Shown: one piece after another, positions 29,106 to 39,776 of the stretch
Layout: every line of letters starts with the position of its first letter
Position numbering within the stretch: position 1 is the stretch's first letter
Assembly (NCBI GenBank): GCA_003259005.1
Contig: QLII01000001.1
Span: 1,488,001 to 1,552,000 of the forward strand
DNA: 64,000 bases
DNA from: Spirosoma telluris
Lineage (GTDB): Bacteria; Bacteroidota; Bacteroidia; Cytophagales; Spirosomataceae
Direction: 5' to 3'
Made by a program: the position numbers and the translations under genes
Notes under the pieces: generated by a model
Database searches by the model: none
Seen by the model: the letters and a program-made list of their open reading frames with translations, nothing else
Told to the model about the DNA's origin: nothing

Positions 29106-30817
29106 ATGAAATATCGATTACTTGTACTACTCGGGCTATCTGCTATTGGTACCCAGGCCCAAACAACATTTTCCGTCTCCTTCACAACTACCCAAAGCCA
29201 GCAACCGCTCGACGGACGCGTACTACTTATTCTGGCCAAAACCAATCAATCTGAACCGCGAGCCCAGGTAAGCGATGGGGTCGAAACGGCGCAGCTATTT
29301 GGTATAGATGTGAATGGGTTGAAATCTGGCCAGTCTGCCGTGGTCGATGCCAGTGCATTCGGTTATCCCAAACGGAGTTTAAAAGAGCTGGCTCCAGGGG
29401 ATTATTATGTCCAGGCCGTTTTACATAAATACGAGACTTTCAAGCGTGGTGATGGGCATACGGTGAAACTACCGATGGATAGAGGAGAGGGGCAGAATTG
29501 GCGAACGGCTCCGGGCAATCTATTCAGCAAGCCGCAGAAAATCAGCATTAAATCGGCGGGGAAACAAGCATTCGCCGTGGTCATGGATCAGGCAAATCCG
29601 ACCATTCCAGAAGCGAAAGACACGAAGTTTATCAAGCACATTAAAATTCAGAGCAAACGACTGACTGAGTTCTGGGGCCGTCCCATGTATCTGGGGCCAA
29701 TATATTATTGCCCGCCGGATTCGATGAACACCCCGATGCCCGGTTTCCGCTCTGTTTGTTTCATGGTCATTTCCCTGCCGATTTTGATGGGTTTAGTGAG
29801 ACACCACCGCCTGCCAATATGGATACAACCGACTATATTGAGCGATTTCATATACACGGCTACAAGAAAATTGTGGCGCAGGAAGCGTATGATTTCTATA
29901 AAAAATGGACGAGTAAGGAGTTTCCACGTATGCTAATCGTTGAAATTCAGCATGCTAATCCGTACTACGATGACTCCTACGCTGTTAACTCGCAAAACCT
30001 CGGCCCCTATGGCGACGCTATTATGTATGAATTGCTACCTGAAATTGAAAAGCGATTCCGGGGAATAGGCCAGGGCTGGGCACGGTTTACCTATGGTGGC
30101 AGCACCGGCGGCTGGGAAGCCTTGGCAGCACAAGTGTTTTATCCTGATGAATTTAATGGGTGCTTTGCCGCCTGTCCGGACCCGATTGCCTTCGATGCCT
30201 ATACGGTATTTGATCTTTATAAAGACAAAAATGCCTATTTCGCTGAAGGTCCATTTCGGCGTACACCCCGGCCCAGCCAGCGCAACTACCTCGGGCAGGT
30301 GAAGGTAACCCTGGAAGAAACGAACCACCGCGAGCTGGCCATCGGTACGCATAATCGCTCGGGCGACCAGTTCGATATTTGGGAGGCTGTTTATTCTCCA
30401 GTTGGGGAAGATGGATACCCCAAGCGGGTCTGGAACAAACTGACTGGCGAAATCGACAAAAGTGTAGCTGAGTACTGGCGCGAGCATTATGATCTCCTGC
30501 ATATACTTCGGCGCGATTGGAAAACACTGGGACCAAAAGTGACAGGAAAAATTCATATCTACTGCGGTGATATGGATAATTATTACCTCAACAATGCGGT
30601 CTATTTAATGGAAAACTTTCTGAAGAGTGTTCAGAATCCATCGGCCAGTAGTGAAGTTGCCTATGGCGACCGTGCCGAACATTGCTGGAATGGCGACCCT
30701 ACTCAACCGAACTACATCAGCCGATTGCGGTATAATTCAATGTATGTGGACAAAATCCTGAAACGTATTGAAACATCGGCGCCAAAGGGGGCCGATCTGA
30801 AAAGCTGGCGGTACTGA
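29106..30817 (+). CDS. Secreted alpha/beta-hydrolase-fold esterase (one frame break)
   Basis: About 570 residues after repair. A signal peptide ends in IGTQAQ. A beta-rich N-terminal domain (about 20-190) precedes an esterase-D-like catalytic domain: LFHGHFPADF, YGGSTGGWEA (nucleophile serine) and RAEHCWNGD near the end with the probable catalytic histidine. The break is in the G run at 29693-29696: one more G gives MYLGANILLPAGFDEHPD. The gene stands alone, and the substrate cannot be told. The IPR-style name would be putative esterase. Confidence 0.82.
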
Positions 30818-30972
30818 TTGGCCATCAGGCCCATCCCCAAAACGCAGGGAGCTTTACCTGAAATTGTCAGTTAACTCCCTAGACAGTTGTCAGTTATTTG
30901 CCTGAAACAACCAATTGAGAGCTTAAAGCAGCTTACTAGAAGTTTTCGCTAACCGCTGCCGTAGCACTCAAT

Positions 30973-30980
30973 TACTTTTG
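30973..30980 (+). promoter_or_regulatory. Promoter -7 box of the YiaA/B gene
   Basis: TACTTTTG is a perfect TAnnTTTG match. It overlaps the upstream in-frame start at 30978, which supports the later ATG at 31080. Confidence 0.5.
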
Positions 30981-31079
30981 TATGAACAACTGGCAAGAGG
31001 CTCTCAAGGCATACCCACTTGCCATGATCACGCAATTGAGTCCCACTTTTCGCAACACGTTAAACAGGCAATAACGACA

Positions 31080-31478
31080 ATGAATCAAAAAACATCAGCC
31101 GCTTTTATCGGTGCTTCATGGGTTGCTCTTGGAGCAGGCATGTTCGGTTACTTAATCGGACTTTGGCGATCCGATATGCTTTTAAATGAAAAAGGTTTCT
31201 ATTTTACCGTCTTAATGTTCGGTCTTTTCTCGGTGGTATCTGTACAAAAAAGCGTTAGAGACCGGCTTGAAGGATTTCCAGTAACCGATATTTATTATGG
31301 AATCTGCTGGTTTTCGACCATCCTGTCCATTGCGCTTCTGACAATCGGGCTATGGAACGCAACACTGTTGCCCAGTGAAAAAGGGTTCTATGCGTTTGCG
31401 TTCTTACTCGGTTTATTCGGCGCTATCGCCGTCCAAAAAAATACGCGGGATAATCAGGATTTTTCGAAGAAAGATTGA
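31080..31478 (+). CDS. YiaA/YiaB-family inner-membrane protein
   Basis: 132 residues with two copies of a two-helix unit. Each half has two hydrophobic segments joined by a similar loop: [25 protein letters not shown] in the first and [25 protein letters not shown] in the second, written here in part. This is the YiaA/B two-helix domain, whose function is unknown. ATG 31080 is chosen because earlier codons overlap the promoter. A long palindrome follows downstream. Confidence 0.82.
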   Translation: MNQKTSAAFIGASWVALGAGMFGYLIGLWRSDMLLNEKGFYFTVLMFGLFSVVSVQKSVRDRLEGFPVTDIYYGICWFSTILSIALLTIGLWNATLLPSEKGFYAFAFLLGLFGAIAVQKNTRDNQDFSKKD

Positions 31479-31567
31479 CTTGGCCAGTTTGATAAACTTC
31501 CGGGTCAGCCTTCGTCCTGATCTGTCGTTTGCCAAGCAGCACTAGTTTTAATCACTACACATTTTAC

Positions 31568-31621
31568 TTTCCATGAACCAAGAAAGCCCGACACGTGTCG
31601 GGCTTTCTTGGTTCATGGAAA
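31568..31621. terminator. 54-base perfect palindrome, probable terminator
   Basis: The sequence reads as its own reverse complement over 54 bases with no loop; the centre is GACACGTGTC. Flanking A/T runs on both sides give it a bidirectional terminator form between converging genes. The inner GCCCGACACGTGTCGGGC is the stable part. Confidence 0.75.
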
Positions 31622-31727
31622 ACTACCTGCTTCTAAGTAGATTGTCATTCGTTGTTGTACTTTGATAATTAGTAGGTTATCGATGAATGACTGCCCTGGC
31701 TATACCTGACAACTAATGACTACCAAC

Positions 31728-32102
31728 TTATTGCATGGCAATTGTGCGATTGACCTTCTGAACGGGAGCAGAAGACAGATTCAATTGCTTTACGATGCTG
31801 CCTTCACTTGATTTCACTTCCAACTCATAGTCACCATCTGCCAGTTGATCAACATTCAGCTTCACCGCATACTTCCCTTCTTTGGTGCCAATGCTGTGCT
31901 GATAGAGCACTTCATTGCTTTTGTTGCGAAGCAGAACAACAACGGGAACGTTGGTTGACTTCTGAACGGCAAGCCGAATTTCATGATTGATGGTCACATA
32001 CGCACTCGCATCGAAGGAAAGTGCTTTAGGAGTGGTAGGATTAAAAATTGCTGAAGTACTCAACAAAATAGAGGCAGCAACTTTGCTCATTAGTGGTAAC
32101 AT
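31728..32102 (-). CDS. Small exported protein of unknown function
   Basis: 124 residues. The N-terminus has a short hydrophobic signal-like segment. The rest predicts a single beta-sandwich domain (VPVVVLLRNKSNEVLYQH, GKYAVKLNVDQLADGDYELEV), similar in style to Bacteroidota extracellular Ig-like/DUF3244 domains. No catalytic motif. An inverted repeat lies just upstream. Confidence 0.65.
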   Translation of the reverse strand: MLPLMSKVAASILLSTSAIFNPTTPKALSFDASAYVTINHEIRLAVQKSTNVPVVVLLRNKSNEVLYQHSIGTKEGKYAVKLNVDQLADGDYELEVKSSEGSIVKQLNLSSAPVQKVNRTIAMQ

Positions 32103-32143
32103 GGTAGTCGAATGTTTAGTGTTTATGTTGTTTACTGAGTTGA

Positions 32144-32178
32144 TATATCTAATCCAAAGCCCGTGCCAATTAGATATA
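32144..32178. promoter_or_regulatory. Inverted repeat upstream of the small exported protein
   Basis: TATATCTAAT (32144-32153) and ATTAGATATA (32169-32178) are perfect inverted halves with a 15-base spacer. They lie 42 bases before the start of the leftward gene, a position fit for a regulator. Confidence 0.4.
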
Positions 32179-32291
32179 CCTGTTGATTATCAATGATTTG
32201 TGTGTTGTGCCAATTGGTGTGCTTGTCCGTAACTGGACAATTTGTGTACACTTGCGGACATAAGCAGGGAAGGCACTCGTCCTTTTCAGGT

Positions 32292-34733
32292 TTATCGACC
32301 ATCCTTATCATCATTGCTGATTTTCTTGCCTTTTTTACCACCACTGGCATTCATTTGACCAAATCGCCATTCGAATGTGAGCCGCACCGAACGACGGATA
32401 AAGTAATTATGCGCTTCTGACTCGAAGGTGGGCGCTGATTGCCGGTTCGTTTGGTTTACGCCCCGATTAAACGGATTGTTGAGGCCGAGGGTCAGGCTCG
32501 CCTGTTTGTTCATGAACTCGCGTTTGGCGGAGATACTGTGCCAGTAGAAGCCCGTGTTGGTTCCCTGCAAGCTAATCCAGCCGGAGCTAAAGTTGCCATT
32601 GGCTTGAAAGGTATAGTTGGTTGCCAGCTTGTAGCTGGTGTTTAGATTCACACTCCAGACCAGGCCACTGTTTCCCTGGTTCAGCGCCGGGCTAAACAGA
32701 TCTACATAACGAATATCGCCACCGCCATTCAGGTTCCAGTTCTTAACCGGCTGGCTGCTTAGATTTACGTTAAGTCCCATTGCTTTCCGTTGCGCAATGT
32801 TCTGAGGCTTAGTAGTAGAAATGCCCGCTGCATCGACTGTTGAGATATAATCAATTGCATTGTTAGTCAGCCGCCAGTACACAGCCGAATTCACCGATAG
32901 CCCTTTTTGGTACTCACATTGTAGGAAAGTTCGGTGGCGTGGCTGAGTTCCGGGCTTAGGTAAGGATTACCTGTCTGAATGTTTTTGGGATCGCTCTGAT
33001 TGAGCCAGGGTTCAATGACCAAATCATTGGTCGTTGAATCCGCTGGGTATAACTCAGCTTCAGCGTGTGTGTTTTTATACCTTTGGATAAGGTAATACTG
33101 GGAATCAGATTGGTGTACTGACTGGCCAGTTTGGTTTGGGTGGTTAAAAAATCACCCTGGATCGTGGTCTGCTCAAATCGGGCTCCGGCGTTCAGGCTCC
33201 ACTTCCGTTTTGTATCGACTCGTAAAGCAGTATAGCCCGAATAGATCCGTTGCGTATAGTTGAAATCGTTCGATTGGGTCGAATCGGCTACCAATGGACT
33301 TTGTCCGTCCAGTGATTGGGTAACCCGATATTCGCTCCCGATGTCGCGAAGAATACCTTTTAACCCTATCTCAAGCTTGATGGTAGTCGTGTCTTTGCGA
33401 CCGTTCAGGGTGAAGGGATGAGTGTAATCGGTCTGGAACGTGTATTCTTTATTCCGGCTATAATTGCTGCTATGCTGGCGATAGATCAGTGCCTCCGACG
33501 TAGAATACCGATCTGTATCATAGAAGTAGTTATCGGGCATCATGCTGAACTGCGTTAGCAGTGAAAATTCCTGCCCTGGCTTTTTAAATGACTTTGTATA
33601 GCCCAGATCAAGTTGACCATTGCCGTATGGATTCCGGAACTGAATATTGTTGCGGAAAGCCTGTAGCTCTTCGCCCGCCGGATTGGTCAGCCGGTTTACT
33701 ACGGTGTTGTTGTTCGGATAATGACCACCCCAGACATTGGCTGCAAAATTGATATGATTGGTCGAATCGGGGTCATAGTCTACGCTCATTTCACCATAGC
33801 CACCCGTGCCCGTATTATCGGAGGCACTAGTTTGTGTCAGGATACTTACAGGCTGGCTAGGGCCGTCACTACCAGGTATCAGGTTTGTTCGTACGGTTTG
33901 ATTTTCTCGCTGATTCCGAAACTGGTAGCCGTTCGCTGAAAGCGAAAGACCGAACTTCTTTTTCCTGAGGTTCAGCGTTGTGCCCACGCCACGGTTCATA
34001 TTACCCGCCGTAACTGAAGCCGAGCCATTGAAACCTTCCAGGGCTTTCTTGGTAATGATATTGATGATTCCGGCCGAACCTTCGGCATCGTATTTGGCGC
34101 CTGGACTCGTAATGACTTCGATTGATTTTATGACATTCGCGGGCATTTGACGCAGGGCATCGGCTAGATTACGGGCCATCATGGCCGAGGGTTTCCCATT
34201 GATTAGCACTTTAAGATTGCCATTGCCCCGCATTTGTACATTACCGTCCATGTCCACACTCAGCGTGGGTACTTTTCGGAGTACATCGGCAGCCGTACCC
34301 CCTGCATTGGAGATGTCTTTTTCGGCATTATAGACCAGGCGATCCCCTTTATCTTCGACCAGTGCTTTTTGGCCAGCTACGGTAACCTCACCCAGCGTTT
34401 TACCTTCCGAAGCGATCAAAATAGAGCCCAGTTGGATGGAAAGCCGCTCCGCTGTGAGTGATATGGGTAGACTTTTGGTGCTGTATCCAACAAATGACAG
34501 AACCAACCGATAGGTACCCAAGGGTAGGCCAGGTAATACGAACGCGCCAGCCCATCGGTAGTGGTGCCGGTAATAAGTTTAGGTCCGTCCATCAGCGCAA
34601 CCGTGGCAAAGGGAACAGGCTTCGTTGTTGTAGAGTCGGTCAGGGAGCCGGTTAACTTACCAGAGTTGACAGCTTGGGCCAAGGCACAAGTAGCCCCGAC
34701 GCCTAGCAGGAGCAGCGTGAAAAGATGTTTCAT
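32292..34733 (-). CDS. TonB-dependent outer-membrane receptor (three frame breaks)
   Basis: About 814 residues after repair. A signal peptide (LLLLGVGATCALAQ) leads into a carboxypeptidase-like regulatory domain (LTGSLTDSTTTKPVPFATV). A plug follows (GGTAADVLRKVPTLSVD, VITSPGAKYDAEGSAGIINI), then a beta-barrel of the outer-membrane beta-barrel family common in Bacteroidota. Three missing bases explain the breaks: 34547-34548 (gives DGLGAFVLPGLPLG), 33008-33010 (LNPWLNQSDPKNI) and 32901-32903 (TKKGLSVNSAVYW). No partner transporter is adjacent, so the ligand is unknown; this family often acts in peptide, sugar or metal uptake. ATG at 34733. Confidence 0.85.
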
Positions 34734-35191
34734 CGAAAAGTAAATCAGAAAGACGGACTTGTTAGAAGTGAGCAGCCAAGGCAGCAAGATTAAATTTGAG
34801 TAAGCAACGGGAGCACGAGCCGACTTTCGTACTTTTCCGTTAATTGAATGAAAGATGGAAGCGGGATCACATATGTTGCATCCATCGTTGAAATAGAACT
34901 CAGATTTTTAGGATGAATAAGATTTAAGTACGATTTCCCTGGCAACGTGATGTATTCGCTGGAACCTGAAAATCATAACCGAATTGGACGCACAGAATCA
35001 AAAAAACTGCCAGCCTTCCAGTGCGATTCCACTTCGTAGACGACTCTACCTGAGAAATATTACAGCTATGTGCTAAAAAAAAGTACAATGTGTAGCTGGT
35101 GGGCCTAATTCTGATAAATTCTCTAGTCAAACCGACTAGGAGAGTAGAATGCAGCAAAGATCTTTACCGAGCAAACAAACCTGTCTGATTT
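34734..35191. other. Divergent intergenic region, no gene seen
   Basis: 458 bases between the TonB-dependent receptor and the SnoaL-like gene. Only short antisense frames without protein character occur. It must hold both promoters, but no clear TAnnTTTG box is visible. Confidence 0.35.
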
Positions 35192-35548
35192 ATGGCTCAA
35201 TTTGATCATCGTATCCTGATAGTGACTGTCTATGCGGCTTTTAATGCACGGGCAATTGATGAAGTCCTGGCCAACATGCACCCCGATGTAGACTGGCCAA
35301 ATGGTTGGGAAGGCGGACGGGTAATTGGTCATGAAGCCGTGCGCGACTACTGGACACGTCAATGGGAAGTCCTGAATCCTCGGGTAGAGCCCCTTGGGTG
35401 TGAAACAGATGCCGCAGGGTTTATCGTCGTTGATGTCCATCAGGTAGTCAAAGATCTATCAGGGAATACTCTGAATGATGGAATGATCCAGCATATTTAC
35501 CAGTTAGAAGATGGTCTGATTAAACGAATGGTAATCAGGAACGGCTAA
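35192..35548 (+). CDS. SnoaL-like (NTF2-fold) protein
   Basis: 118 residues of the nuclear transport factor 2/SnoaL family: an N-terminal helix pair (VYAAFNARAIDEVLANMHPDVDWP), the GHEAVRDYWTRQWE segment, and beta strands ending in HIYQLEDGLIKRMVI. Members bind small molecules or act as isomerases. The pocket residues here do not single out a substrate. It stands alone. Confidence 0.8.
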   Translation: MAQFDHRILIVTVYAAFNARAIDEVLANMHPDVDWPNGWEGGRVIGHEAVRDYWTRQWEVLNPRVEPLGCETDAAGFIVVDVHQVVKDLSGNTLNDGMIQHIYQLEDGLIKRMVIRNG

Positions 35549-35892
35549 ATAAATAAGGTTAAATACTCATAGCCTACCCCCTACTCAATCCCATGTGCCC
35601 TGTAACTACAAGACGTCAAATGCCTAACTAACAGCGTTGCTGAATGCCATACAAACGTCTCAGGCGAGTTAAACTGAATCCTAAAATTTGCTATTTATAC
35701 CCACTGATCAAGCCAAAACGACTATTACTGGCTGGGCTTCGGAGATCAAATCCGGGCATTCGCACCGGAAAAATGGCTATTACGCTTACTTGATTTGGTC
35801 ATTGCGGGAAAAGCGCAGATGTTAGAGTTCATTATGTCTGCCTGCGAAGTGGACTGTTTTAGCAAGTGTATAGTTTAGCTAATCATAACGTT
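35549..35892 (+). other. Intergenic region with a possible gene remnant
   Basis: 344 bases without a start-bearing gene. One frame (35699-35878) is open and protein-like (LGFGDQIRAFAPEKWLLRLL) but has no good start. The segment recalls the end of WYL-domain regulators. It may be a decayed fragment, and I do not call a gene. Confidence 0.25.
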
Positions 35893-36159
35893 ATGGTTTA
35901 CAGTCGGGAAGTTTACTTTGAGGATTATCCTCCGTCTATCGAAAAAATAATTGAACGAGTAGGTCAGCGAACAGGTATTAGAGCCACTTACCTGGCCGAC
36001 AAGTGGCTCCTCACGAATCCTGTTAATATTGCCGACATCTTTTGCCTTTATCCGGATGAGGCCAATACAATTACCTTGATTAATGAAGGTGCAGAGACAG
36101 ATTTATTGAAAGCAACGCTGGATACGCTGTTTGAAATGGGCGGGCATTATTCGGACTAG
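35893..36159 (+). CDS. Hypothetical small protein
   Basis: 88 residues, acidic, no signal peptide. The pattern (YPPSIEKIIERVGQRTGI, IADIFCLYPDEANTITLI, LLKATLDTLFEMGG) suggests a mixed alpha/beta fold. No family recognised. The ATG at 35893 is preferred over GTG at 35866. Confidence 0.5.
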   Translation: MVYSREVYFEDYPPSIEKIIERVGQRTGIRATYLADKWLLTNPVNIADIFCLYPDEANTITLINEGAETDLLKATLDTLFEMGGHYSD

Positions 36160-36439
36160 ACCTAACTTACCTAGCCTCTCTTCTCATGATGCTATCGTTT
36201 CGATTTTGAAATGGGCATTCTACCAGGGAAAGTCAGGACTAAAAACCTGCCGACGAATCAATATGCCCTTCGTCCAGTCAATAAGCTCTATGTCAGGCAA
36301 CTAATCAGAAGCAATCAAGAGGCTATACATACAGATCCTATGGGTATTTTAGGGGTGCATTCTACTAAATAAAGTACTTTATTGCCAAACCGAACCCTCA
36401 TCCATTTTCGTACATACGGAGGAAAAATCCTCCTTCTCT

Positions 36440-36751
36440 ATGCGAAAACAACTACTGGATGTTGATCAGGTTATGTATGCACTCGGCAACGGGAATTACA
36501 GTAATCTATACTTTTCAAATGGCACAACTGAGCTAACGAGCCATACACTAAAATGGTACGAGACAGGCTATCCCACGCTAGTACGAATTAGTAAGAGTGC
36601 CATGATTAATCCCAGATATATAAAAGGTGGCATCAAAATCACGTCCGCCACCACGTATATTACCATGCACACTGGGGTTCAAATCGCTATTTCCCGACGC
36701 AGGGTTAAGCGCGTTTTCTTTGCATTACGACGCATCGGCGGGGTCATTTAA
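36440..36751 (+). CDS. Stand-alone LytTR DNA-binding protein
   Basis: 103 residues. The sequence has the LytTR beta-sheet pattern: VMYALGNGNYSNLYFSNG, HTLKWYE, LVRISKSAMINPRYI, and ISRRRVKRVFFALRR. It lacks a receiver domain, so it is not a normal two-component regulator. Such small LytTR proteins are common in Spirosoma-like genomes. Targets are unknown. Confidence 0.78.
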   Translation: MRKQLLDVDQVMYALGNGNYSNLYFSNGTTELTSHTLKWYETGYPTLVRISKSAMINPRYIKGGIKITSATTYITMHTGVQIAISRRRVKRVFFALRRIGGVI

Positions 36752-37030
36752 TGGTAGCTTCCTGCAATCGAGCTTAGTGATGGATCATCTGAGGAAAGTG
36801 ACGATGAATCAAAATCTATTACGCTGAATAGCAAGTCAATCACCTTTTAGAATTTCGATGGGGACCTGAGCGCCCCGGCTTCTAATCTTAGGGATAAGGT
36901 CAATGGCCTCAGAGCGCACTGGATGTGAAAATTACTTGCTCTCTGACAACTATTTGTGTAGCTTAGAAAGACAGATTTATTGAGTGTACTCATTACAATC
37001 TCTTTTTTTACCAGCTCTATACCTTTCACT

Positions 37031-37858
37031 ATGACTTGCCAGACCTGCGGCCATCATAACCAGGAAAAATTTTGCCCCAACTGTGGTGAAAAACGATTCG
37101 ATCCGCACAGTTTAACCCTCAGCCATGTCGCCGAAGAAGTAGTTGAAAGTTTTACTCATGCCGATCATACCCTGCTAAGAACCATCAAGACTTTGCTTTT
37201 TAAGCCCGGCAAGCTCACAGCCGAGTATGTGGCAGGCCGACGTGTGCACTATATGAAACCATTGGGCCTATTTTTGGTCGTTAACCTGGTGTTCTTTCTG
37301 GTGGTTGACTACAATGCCTTTAACCAGCCGCTAAGTACCTTTCTCAATTATGACAACTATACGGCATTCGGCACTAAAGAAGCAGTGTATCATGTGCTTA
37401 CTACCTCAGGCCAGACACTGGCTACTTACCAGCCAGTCTTCGATTCGTCGATGAAAGCCAGTTCAAAAGGTTACTTAATTGTTCTGATCCCACTTTTCGC
37501 GCTTCTATTTGGCTTGTTAATGTGGCCTGCTCATCGAACATTTATTGAGCACCTGGTCTTCTCGGCGCACTTCCTGAGTTTTGTTTTGATCTTCTTGTTA
37601 CTACAGCAGTTCCTCATCATATTGCCCTACGTCTTCTTGTTTGGCCAACAACAATGGATGACGCGGGGAGATCAGATCTGGAGTTTTTTGGGGCTGGCTC
37701 TTCTAGGCTTTTATCAAGCCCGCGCATTTAAACGATTTTACGGGACTAGTAAACTTTGGTCAGCCTCCGCTGCTTTGCTGGGCACCTTGTTGTTTGCTGG
37801 TATAATCATGGCCTACCGATTGATTCTATTTTACAAAATACTGTATCTGAGTCATTAG
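37031..37858 (+). CDS. DUF3667 membrane protein with zinc ribbon
   Basis: 275 residues. The N-terminal CQTCGHHN...FCPNCGEKRF is a zinc ribbon. It is followed by the DUF3667 segment (LRTIKTLLFKPGKLTAEYV, GRRVHYMKPLGLFLVVN) and about five membrane helices. Function unknown; the family is widespread in Bacteroidota. The ATG at 37031 immediately precedes the zinc ribbon and replaces the earlier start at 36980. Confidence 0.85.
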   Translation: MTCQTCGHHNQEKFCPNCGEKRFDPHSLTLSHVAEEVVESFTHADHTLLRTIKTLLFKPGKLTAEYVAGRRVHYMKPLGLFLVVNLVFFLVVDYNAFNQPLSTFLNYDNYTAFGTKEAVYHVLTTSGQTLATYQPVFDSSMKASSKGYLIVLIPLFALLFGLLMWPAHRTFIEHLVFSAHFLSFVLIFLLLQQFLIILPYVFLFGQQQWMTRGDQIWSFLGLALLGFYQARAFKRFYGTSKLWSASAALLGTLLFAGIIMAYRLILFYKILYLSH

Positions 37859-37987
37859 AAATTTCTTTTAGATACCGATAAGTAAATTTGCATCATGTTT
37901 TATAGCTTCATCAGTGACAATTGATTGGTGATTACGTCTAAAATGGTAACATATTAAGGATTAACTACTGTTACTATTAGTCAACCT

Positions 37988-38107
37988 ATGAATGCCATCA
38001 CTAAACCTACTATTCAGAACGTAATCGATCGGGCAAAGCAGTATCTTGAGCAGGGAATAAGCCGGGATGAAGCCATTCGTCGGGCAATAGCAGATAGCAA
38101 GGCTTAA
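37988..38107 (+). CDS. Possible small protein of 39 residues
   Basis: A 39-residue frame (NVIDRAKQYLEQGISRDEAI and an RRAIADSKA end) with strong amphipathic-helix character. It has an ATG start and no overlap with other genes. It is too short for family assignment; composition favours a real peptide. Confidence 0.4.
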   Translation: MNAITKPTIQNVIDRAKQYLEQGISRDEAIRRAIADSKA

Positions 38108-38399
38108 TCAATACACTTTGCTTACTTTATACTGTTACCCTGAGCGTCTTTAAAGGTATAATTCTGTCTTCCTATGAAGGTTGAGAGCAAATTGATCATG
38201 GACCAGGCAAAGAAAGATGACAAAGTGGTCAAAGAAAAATTGTAGAGGTCAATTAGCGCCAGTCATTTACAAGTCTGTTGTACGCCTGGACCCCAAAGTC
38301 AGGATTTTATATGTTACCAAATAGAAATGAACTTTTATGTAAATTTTGAGTATATTTACTTAATATAGATAAATAATAAGAAATAAGATTAGATCTATC

Positions 38400-38804
38400 A
38401 TGAAAAAAGGCTTCTACTGGTCAGTGGTGGGATTGATATTGTTAAGTTCGTGTCATCCTTCAATTGAAGTCTCGACAGCTTATAATGTAGCAGGTATTTA
38501 TCAGCTTACCGGGTATACCACATCAACTACTGGAGATGATAATCCCGATGGAACGATGAATGCTACACTAATTGATGAGCAACATATCAACCTTATCGTT
38601 AAAGGCACTTCTGGTAAGGTGAAGATCAATTATTCCTATGCTAATGTTCTCGTTGTTAGAGCAAATCAAACTACTGTAGGTCAGGATACCTACAACCTAT
38701 TGTATAAAGGTCGTCAAATTGGGATAGCAGGCAATGATGCTATTAGTCGCTATGTTGAGCTGTATCCCTCTGCGACTATTACTATAAAAGGAGTAGAATT
38801 CTAA
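38400..38804 (+). CDS. Small lipoprotein of unknown function
   Basis: 134 residues with lipobox LLSSC (Cys18). The mature domain has an early GIYQLTGY strand and further strands (ATLIDEQHINLIVKG, VKINYSYANVLVV). This resembles other small lipocalin-like Bacteroidota lipoproteins, including the one at 17677, in organisation only. No function assigned. Confidence 0.68.
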   Translation: MKKGFYWSVVGLILLSSCHPSIEVSTAYNVAGIYQLTGYTTSTTGDDNPDGTMNATLIDEQHINLIVKGTSGKVKINYSYANVLVVRANQTTVGQDTYNLLYKGRQIGIAGNDAISRYVELYPSATITIKGVEF

Positions 38805-39154
38805 TCGTCCATAGAATCCGTGTAGAGAAAGTAAGGAAGGCAGGCTGTTAAACACCTTTTTCTGCATCTTACCCTACCCTTTTATATGTTACAATAGCAG
38901 TTACTACAAGCTTGCCATTAACACCCAACCCAAATTCGGAGTTTATTTTTTGTAGAACCTTGGCTATTGGAATATACGCCTTTATAGGATGTATAAGTGT
39001 CTTTAGTGATTTTAGAAAGCTCTGAGCCACGGGCTTGAGACCACGCTCATCTATACCTAACCAATGGAAAAGTGCAAATTAATTGGTCAAGGCTTGTCTG
39101 TTGTTTGTAAAGTTGAATTTTCCAGGGATGATCGCCTAAACGATAGTAGGCCGG
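38805..39154. other. Intergenic region, nothing recognised
   Basis: 350 bases between converging genes. I see no reading frame with protein character, no clear hairpin and no RNA gene. Confidence 0.4.
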
Positions 39155-39513
39155 CTAATGCCAGCACCAACCTTGGTAAGGCTGCTTAGGACTATAAGTG
39201 GTTTGATAATTGTCCCCCAAACTAGGGTAGATTTTTAAAATGAAGACAACTTCACGCCAGTAGTCGTATAAAAACCAGTGTAAATCCAGCGACTTAAACT
39301 CTTCGATTTGCTCGAAGTCCGCAATCATTGCCCTATCCTGGAGCGGATGAGCCTTTCGAATGACAATGTTAAGTCCAGTGTAAATCGCGTTTAGCTCCAC
39401 ACGACTAAATTCTGCGCCCCACTGCCGGGGGGGATTCCGGGAAAGACTACCTCAGTTGCAATGAACGTTTTGATGTATTCTTTCAGTAAATGGATGTTTT
39501 TGGGAGAGGCCAT
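39155..39513 (-). CDS. Hypothetical protein (one frame break)
   Basis: About 119 residues after repair. The start at 39513 opens MASPKNIHLLKEYIKTF. Adding one base to the G run at 39427-39433 gives IPPRQWGAEFSRVELNAIYTG and joins the downstream frame (DLHWFLYDYWREVVFILKIYP). It is soluble and rich in aromatic residues, with no known domain. The long reconstructed frame supports it being real. Confidence 0.5.
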
Positions 39514-39776
39514 TTGGATTAGTTAATTTTTGCATGAAATGCAGCCAAAACCCTGCCAATTTGCCATTTTAGAACATGAATGAGTGAATTTTTATTGTGA
39601 ATTTTCGAGTCCCTAAAAACCTATAAACCTGTAGTTTACTCCACTCAATAAACGTTTTACTGATAGTTACCTTTTTTACATTATAGATCATAATGAATTT
39701 TATTAAATCACTATTTTTTTGTGTACGCTAAACCTGTTATTATATAAAAAAAGGTATCCCAGCCTAGTGTACAGCA

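Noticed and set aside
38174..38245. 23-residue Lys-rich frame
   Set aside because: Too short and of low complexity to support.
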